Assembly (NCBI GenBank): GCA_948468325.1
Contig: CAOKHR010000072.1
Coordinates: forward strand, 1 to 9,744
Direction of reading: 5' to 3'
Source: an uncultured Lachnospiraceae bacterium
Lineage (GTDB): Bacteria > Bacillota > Clostridia > Lachnospirales > Lachnospiraceae
Length of the DNA: 9,744 nucleotides
Positions 6,298 through 9,744 of the stretch are shown in pieces; the stretch's first letter is position 1; every line of letters starts with the position of its first letter. The notes beneath the pieces were generated by a model. The model searched no databases and was not told where the DNA came from. It was given only the letters and a program-made list of their open reading frames with translations. Made by a program: the position numbers and the translations under genes.

Positions 6298-8625
6298 CGC
6301 AGCTTCCCTGACGTTTTCCAGACTGCAGACCAGATATTTTTCCCATTCTCTTGGAAATAGCGAAAGGTAACTGCTTTCTAAAAAACGTTCGTCCAAAAGT
6401 GCAATAATCCCGCGGTCTTTTACCGTACGTATGACACGTCCTGCTGCCTGCAGGACTTTATTCATGCCCGGATAACGATAAGCATATTCAAAGCCGTTGC
6501 CCGACTTTTCATCATAATATTTTTTTAAAATTTCCCGTTCATTTCCAATCTGCGGCAGTCCTGTTCCGACAATGATAACACCGATTAACCGCTCTTCCTT
6601 TAAATCAATTCCCTCTCCGAAAATACCGCCCAGCACACAAAATGCTGCCATAGAACTTTCCCCGCACAAATCAAACGCTTCTAAAAATTCTTCTCTTGCG
6701 TCTTCTTTCATACCGCTTTCCTGTTTTAAAATCCGTATGTCATCTTCTGCCATTCCCAGAAACTTCTCATATACCTGCTCCATCAGCCTGTATGAAGGAA
6801 AAAACACCATATAATTTCCCTGTTTTGCCGATATAATATCCGCAATATAAGATGCAATTTTCAAAAACTCTGTCTCTGTCCGTCTTTTATAACGGCTGCT
6901 TACATCTCTGCCGATTAACAAAAGTTTTTGCTGCTCCAGAAAAGAAGTTTTGGCATAAACCGCGTAATTATCTGCTTTTGCACTAAGCATCTCTTTATAA
7001 TACCGGATTGGAAGCATTGTCGCCGAAAAGAACACCGTTGCCCTTCCTTTATTCAGGCATTCCTGAAGATTGTAAGACGGATCTACACAAAACAGCCGCA
7101 TTTTAAATCTGTGATCTTCTTCATGCTCTGTATAAATCACATATCTTTCATCGACCCGCTCATACATATTCAAAAAATTGCGCACCTGAAAATAAAAATC
7201 TGTGACTTCCTTTCTTTCCGGAAAGTCTCCGTTATTTTGTAAAAAGAAATCCAGACGCTGTGCCGCACGCATCAATGCAAACACAAAATGGCTGATTTCA
7301 TCTGTAAAAACTTGGTAAGTGTCACATTCCCTTTTATATCCAAGCCAGATTTTATTGCACTTTATAATTTCTTCTGCCAGACGTTTATCACGGTTTTTTA
7401 TAATCCTGCGGACTGCCAGAAAATCCTCTTTATAAAGTTCTGCACTGTACATCTTTCTTCCGCGTTCTACCAGATTATGCGCTTCATCTACAAGAAAAAT
7501 ATAATCTCCCTTCTGTCCCTCTCCAAAAAAACGCTTCAATTGGACATTCGGGTCAAATGCATAATTATAATCACAGATAATGTCATCCGCCCAGGAGGCC
7601 AGATCCAAAGACATTTCAAACGGACAAACTTTATATTTTTCCGCCTGCTTCAGCAAAACCTCTCTGGTAAAGAAATTTTCTTTCTGCAGCAAATCATAAA
7701 CAGAATCATTCACTCTGTCATAATGTCCTTTTGCATAAGGGCAGTTCACCGGATTACAGTCCATTTTTTCGCAAAGACACATCTTCTCCTTTGCCGTAAT
7801 CAAAATTACTTTTCCAAGGTATCCTCTTTCGTAAAACAGGGAAAATGTTTCTTTTGCCACTGTACCTGTAACCGTTTTCGCGGTCAGATAAAAAATCTTA
7901 TCTGCAAGTCCCTCACCTACGGCTTTCACTGCCGGATAAACAGTGGAAAGCGTCTTTCCCGCACCGGTTGGCGCCTGTATAAAAAGATTCTTTTTTCTTA
8001 AAATCGTACGGTAAACATCCCTCGCCAGTTCCTTCTGTCCCTCCCTGTACTTATAAGGGAAATCCAGTTCTGCAATGCTTGCCGTCATTTTTTTCTTCCA
8101 TTCTATCTGAAAATCAGCCCATTTCATATATCCGGCCGCCAACTCATAAAACCAGTCTTTTAACTCTGAATACATATAATCTTCCCGAAAGCGCTTAATT
8201 TCCTCCGTATCCAGATTGCAGTATGTCATCTGAACGCTGATTTCATTCAGATTATTGTTGTCTGCATAAATAAATGCATAACACATTGCCTGTGCCTTAT
8301 GAACAAAAACAGGTTCTTTTAAAGATTCCAAATTTGTATAAACACATTTTATCTCATCAATGATAACCTTTTCTTCCTGAATAATGCCATCCGCCCTGCC
8401 TTCTGCCTGAAGGATATATCGTTCCGTTTCAATTTGTAACTTAAGCGGAACCTCTGCACAATAAGAAGCTCCCATTCTGTTTTGAATTTTCCGGTGCATT
8501 CTGCTGCCTTCCTGCATAGCATCCATTTTTGCAGCCCCGCCAATCCGGTTATCAATATCACCGGAACGCAAAATAAATTCCACCAGATTACGTATGGATA
8601 TTTTAATCAGAGGAAGTTCCCCCAT
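6274..8625 (-). CDS. PD-(D/E)XK nuclease fused to XPD/DinG-family Fe-S helicase
   Basis: A 783-residue predicted DNA-processing enzyme. Residues 1-120 look like a RecB/Cas4-type nuclease: His44 (EGSRMH), Asp79 (EGRADG), the E91-x-K93 pair (IIDEIK) and a QxxxY motif at 112-116. The helicase follows: Q-motif-like region at 190-201, Walker A APTGAGKT at 218-225, cysteines at 283/285, 290, 295 and 334 placed like an XPD 4Fe-4S cluster, ICDYNYAFDP at 350-359, the DEAH box at 380-383 and motif VI QAAGRVIR at 726-733. XPD/DinG enzymes unwind DNA 5' to 3' and serve repair or replication; the nuclease presumably trims the product. The start at 8625 has only a weak ribosome binding site, but a stop lies three codons upstream. 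A CTG at codon 6 would place the start nearer to the conserved ISIRNLVEFILRSGDID block. All motifs appear intact. The substrate and pathway are unknown. Confidence 0.9.
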   Translation of the reverse strand: MGELPLIKISIRNLVEFILRSGDIDNRIGGAAKMDAMQEGSRMHRKIQNRMGASYCAEVPLKLQIETERYILQAEGRADGIIQEEKVIIDEIKCVYTNLESLKEPVFVHKAQAMCYAFIYADNNNLNEISVQMTYCNLDTEEIKRFREDYMYSELKDWFYELAAGYMKWADFQIEWKKKMTASIAELDFPYKYREGQKELARDVYRTILRKKNLFIQAPTGAGKTLSTVYPAVKAVGEGLADKIFYLTAKTVTGTVAKETFSLFYERGYLGKVILITAKEKMCLCEKMDCNPVNCPYAKGHYDRVNDSVYDLLQKENFFTREVLLKQAEKYKVCPFEMSLDLASWADDIICDYNYAFDPNVQLKRFFGEGQKGDYIFLVDEAHNLVERGRKMYSAELYKEDFLAVRRIIKNRDKRLAEEIIKCNKIWLGYKRECDTYQVFTDEISHFVFALMRAAQRLDFFLQNNGDFPERKEVTDFYFQVRNFLNMYERVDERYVIYTEHEEDHRFKMRLFCVDPSYNLQECLNKGRATVFFSATMLPIRYYKEMLSAKADNYAVYAKTSFLEQQKLLLIGRDVSSRYKRRTETEFLKIASYIADIISAKQGNYMVFFPSYRLMEQVYEKFLGMAEDDIRILKQESGMKEDAREEFLEAFDLCGESSMAAFCVLGGIFGEGIDLKEERLIGVIIVGTGLPQIGNEREILKKYYDEKSGNGFEYAYRYPGMNKVLQAAGRVIRTVKDRGIIALLDERFLESSYLSLFPREWEKYLVCSLENVREAALHFWEQV

Positions 8626-8664
8626 GATGACTCACACTCATTTCTGTATCCCGTTTTTGTATTT

Positions 8665-8693
8665 ATTATAGCCAAAAAAAGAAAGCATTTCAA
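8665..8693 (-). promoter_or_regulatory. Promoter of the nuclease-helicase gene
   Basis: On the minus strand, -35 TTGAAA (8688-8693, five of six consensus bases), 17 nt, then -10 TATAAT (8665-8670). The predicted start is near 8658, giving a leader of about 33 nt. The -35 box lies mostly in the 3' arm of the upstream terminator and the spacer contains its U-tract. Confidence 0.68.
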
Positions 8694-8723
8694 TCAGCTG
8701 CCCGCCGGATCGAAATGCTTTCT
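8674..8723 (-). terminator. Intrinsic terminator of the HPr-like gene
   Basis: A perfect 12-bp stem pairs 8712-8723 (AGAAAGCATTTC on the minus strand) with 8680-8691 around a 20-nt loop. It is followed on the minus strand by seven T residues (8674-8680). It lies 12 bases after the stop codon. Confidence 0.88.
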
Positions 8724-8735
8724 GTCATTTTGTTT

Positions 8736-8963
8736 TTACGCCACTGCATAATTATCTAACATAGATTCAAATTTTGCATCTTCACCAAAGTATTTTACAG
8801 TCAGATCTTTCTTAAATCCGAGTCCTAATACTCCCAGAAATGATTTTGCATCAATATAAATATGATCAGACAAAATATCAATTTCAAAATCACACTGTCC
8901 TGCTGCATTTACAAAATTTTCTACTTCTTCTGAATCTTTAAATCTAACTTTCCTTTCTACCAT
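8736..8963 (-). CDS. HPr-like protein lacking the phosphocarrier histidine
   Basis: A 75-residue protein of the HPr fold. DAKSFLGVLGLGFKKDLTV at 38-56 closely matches the AKSxxGVxxLG segment of HPr, so Ser41 corresponds to the regulatory Ser46 phosphorylated by HPr kinase. The HPr active-site motif (GxHARPA around His15) is absent; the equivalent stretch reads DSEEVENFVNAAGQ with no histidine. It therefore cannot be an ordinary PTS phosphocarrier. It may act only through the serine, as Crh does in Bacillus when it serves as a CcpA corepressor, or it may have lost both roles. It is shorter than classical HPr (about 87 residues). It is monocistronic, with a promoter and terminator of its own; AAAGGA precedes the ATG by 8 to 9 bases. 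No PTS genes are nearby. Confidence 0.82.
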   Translation of the reverse strand: MVERKVRFKDSEEVENFVNAAGQCDFEIDILSDHIYIDAKSFLGVLGLGFKKDLTVKYFGEDAKFESMLDNYAVA

Positions 8964-9020
8964 ATTATACTTCCTTTCATAACTTGAATTTCATTTACAG
9001 TTTTCCCAGTTACAAGAAGA

Positions 9021-9049
9021 ATTATGCCATCTACTTTTTATTTTGTCAA
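9021..9049 (-). promoter_or_regulatory. Promoter of the HPr-like gene
   Basis: On the minus strand, consensus -35 TTGACA (9044-9049), a 17-nt spacer ending TGG, and -10 CATAAT (9021-9026, five of six). This is one of the best promoters in the window and predicts strong expression from about 9014, with a 50-nt leader. Confidence 0.75.
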
Positions 9050-9254
9050 AAAATGGGACAGTAAAAATCTGCCTTTTTTTTTGTTATTTAAGCTTATTTT
9101 TCTTTCCATTTTAAAATATTTTTTTACATAAACTTAATTTCATCTTTAAAAAGTGTATACATTTCAGACAACTTTTTAAGCAATCTGGCAAACAAAGGCC
9201 AAAAATTTCCCAGTAAAATTGTATAAAATGAATAAACTTTCAATAAATTTTCAT
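9050..9254. other. A/T-rich intergenic stretch without recognised features
   Basis: The gap between the HPr-like gene and the small membrane protein gene (8964-9311) is 348 bases long. Its two ends carry the divergent promoters of those genes. The middle is strongly A/T-rich with long T and A runs. I find no open frame with a ribosome binding site, no convincing RNA fold and no repeat beyond short chance matches. Confidence 0.5.
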
Positions 9255-9283
9255 TTGTATATTTCCCAAATAAATGGTAAAAT
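9255..9283 (+). promoter_or_regulatory. Promoter of the small membrane protein gene
   Basis: TTGTAT (9255-9260), a 17-nt spacer ending TGG and -10 TAAAAT (9278-9283). The start is predicted near 9290, only about 22 nt before the ATG, with AGAGGAGG in between. Confidence 0.55.
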
Positions 9284-9311
9284 ACTACTATTATAAGAGG
9301 AGGACTTTCTT

Positions 9312-9464
9312 ATGAACGAAAAAATTTATAAGACAATCGGGTTTTCCGGAGGTGCCAATCTTGCCATAGGAATCTGTATTTTAATCACTGGTATAACTTC
9401 CGGCATTCTGCTCATCTTAAACGGGGCAAAACTTCTGAAAAGCAAAAAGAAGATTCTTTTGTAA
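9312..9464 (+). CDS. Small single-helix membrane protein of unknown function
   Basis: A 50-residue protein with a short charged start (MNEKIYKTIGFSGG), one hydrophobic segment at about 15-39 (ANLAIGICILITGITSGILLI) and a lysine-rich end (KLLKSKKKILL), so probably a one-pass membrane protein with the basic tail inside. The reality of the gene is supported by AGGAGG at 9298-9303 with 8-nt spacing, a fitting promoter, and a terminator starting 3 bases after the stop. I do not recognise a characterised family; I have an impression of similar short proteins in other Clostridia, which I cannot verify here. It is convergent with the rRNA operon. Confidence 0.75.
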   Translation: MNEKIYKTIGFSGGANLAIGICILITGITSGILLILNGAKLLKSKKKILL

Positions 9465-9466
9465 AG

Positions 9467-9522
9467 CAAATAAAAATGTGTGTAAATACTATCTATTTCG
9501 TATTTACACACATTTTTATTTG
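9467..9522. terminator. Bidirectional terminator between the small protein gene and the rRNA operon
   Basis: A perfect 23-bp stem pairs 9467-9489 with 9500-9522 around a 10-nt loop. The outer part is A/T-rich, so both strands end in ATTTTTATTT after a more stable GTGTGTAAATAC core. It can end the plus-strand small gene and, on the minus strand, the rRNA-tRNA transcript 26 bases past tRNA-Trp. Confidence 0.88.
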
Positions 9523-9547
9523 AAAAAACACTTCTTCAAATTATAAA

Positions 9548-9620
9548 CAGGGGCAGAAGGACTTGAACCCTCGACATTTGGTTTTGGAGACCAACGTTCT
9601 GCCAACTGAACTATACCCCT
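9548..9620 (-). tRNA. tRNA-Trp (anticodon CCA)
   Basis: A 73-nt cloverleaf on the minus strand. The acceptor stem pairs AGGGGTA with TGCCCCT, the D arm is GTTC/GAAC, the anticodon stem is TTGGT/ACCAA with loop CTCCAAA (anticodon CCA at 9585-9587), and the T arm is GAGGG-TTCAAGT-CCTTC. The discriminator base is G and the 3' CCA is not encoded, so it must be added by nucleotidyltransferase. It lies 69 bases after the 23S gene in the same orientation and is probably cut from the rRNA precursor. Confidence 0.95.
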
Positions 9621-9689
9621 TTGCATTATTTCACCAAAGCACTTACGTGCCCTCAAAACTTCATACAGATACCGGAAACTCCAAAACCC
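9621..9689 (-). other. 23S-to-tRNA-Trp spacer
   Basis: A 69-base transcribed spacer with a small GCAC-GTAA-GTGC hairpin (9639-9650). It contains no 5S rRNA sequence. The part next to the 23S end probably pairs with sequence before the 23S 5' end to form the processing stem, but that partner lies outside the window. Confidence 0.6.
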
Positions 9690-9744
9690 TTGGTCAAGCC
9701 CTCGACCGATTAGTGGCGGTCAGCTCCATCCATTGCTGCACTTC
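9690..9744 (-). rRNA. rrl: 23S rRNA, 3' end only
   Basis: The minus strand carries the conserved terminal block of bacterial 23S rRNA: AGTGCAGCAATG, CAGCTGACC-like AGCTGACCGC, CTAATCGGTCGAGGG and CTTGACCAA. The mature end is placed near 9690 by analogy with GCTTAACCTT at the E. coli end; it may be off by a few bases. The rest of the rRNA operon lies beyond the right edge. Confidence 0.93.

Noticed and set aside
7288..8001. A 237-codon open frame opposite the helicase gene
   Set aside because: It lies fully inside a helicase with intact motifs, has no ribosome binding site and its translation matches no family; a shadow frame.
8603..8641. Twelve-codon frame on the minus strand (MSVSHHGGTSSD) overlapping the helicase start, possible leader peptide
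   Set aside because: There is no convincing ribosome binding site, no run of regulatory codons and no alternative hairpins to support attenuation.
9002..9214. Direct repeat TTTCCCAGT at 9002-9010 and 9206-9214
   Set aside because: Nine bases in an A/T-rich spacer, 200 bases apart and without flanking similarity; within chance expectation.

Overview
The window looks like a low-GC Bacillota chromosome, most likely a gut Lachnospiraceae-type Clostridia. This rests on the A/T-rich intergenic DNA, AGGAGG ribosome binding sites, sigma-A promoters with 17-nt spacers, a clostridial-type LysR, an UPF0210/UPF0237 pair and a CCA-less tRNA-Trp. The genus assignment is inference. I see no phage, insertion sequence, CRISPR array or defence island; the DNA reads as ordinary core chromosome.

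Layout from left to right. (1) Positions 1-2143, minus strand: a galactose/glucose ABC importer operon, mglB then mglA (truncated by the left edge), with a strong promoter and an attenuator-like hairpin between the genes. (2) 2234-3973, minus: a two-gene operon of an ACT-domain protein (UPF0237) and a DUF711/UPF0210 protein, with its own promoter. (3) 4007-5322, plus: a divergent operon of a membrane SPFH/Band 7 protein and a small Arc-like ribbon-helix-helix protein, closed by a strong terminator. (4) 5356-6297, plus: a LysR-type regulator. (5) 6274-8693, minus: a 783-residue nuclease-helicase (RecB/Cas4-like nuclease fused to an XPD/DinG-like Fe-S helicase) whose 3' end overlaps that of the LysR gene. 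(6) 8736-9049, minus: an HPr-like protein without the phosphocarrier histidine. (7) 9255-9464, plus: a 50-residue membrane protein. (8) 9467-9744, minus: the tail of an rRNA operon (23S 3' end, tRNA-Trp, long bidirectional terminator) with no 5S gene after the 23S.

The most unusual item is the sugar-binding protein. Its C-terminal 80 or so residues correspond to the N-terminal part of classical MglB, and its mature N-terminus starts at the strand carrying the Asn91-equivalent. Nearly every sugar contact of E. coli MglB can be found, but in circularly permuted order. It should fold into a normal two-lobed galactose/glucose binding protein that is tethered to the membrane from a different point. 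The HPr paralogue may belong to the same sugar-control physiology, since it keeps the regulatory serine motif, but nothing in the sequence links it to mgl directly.
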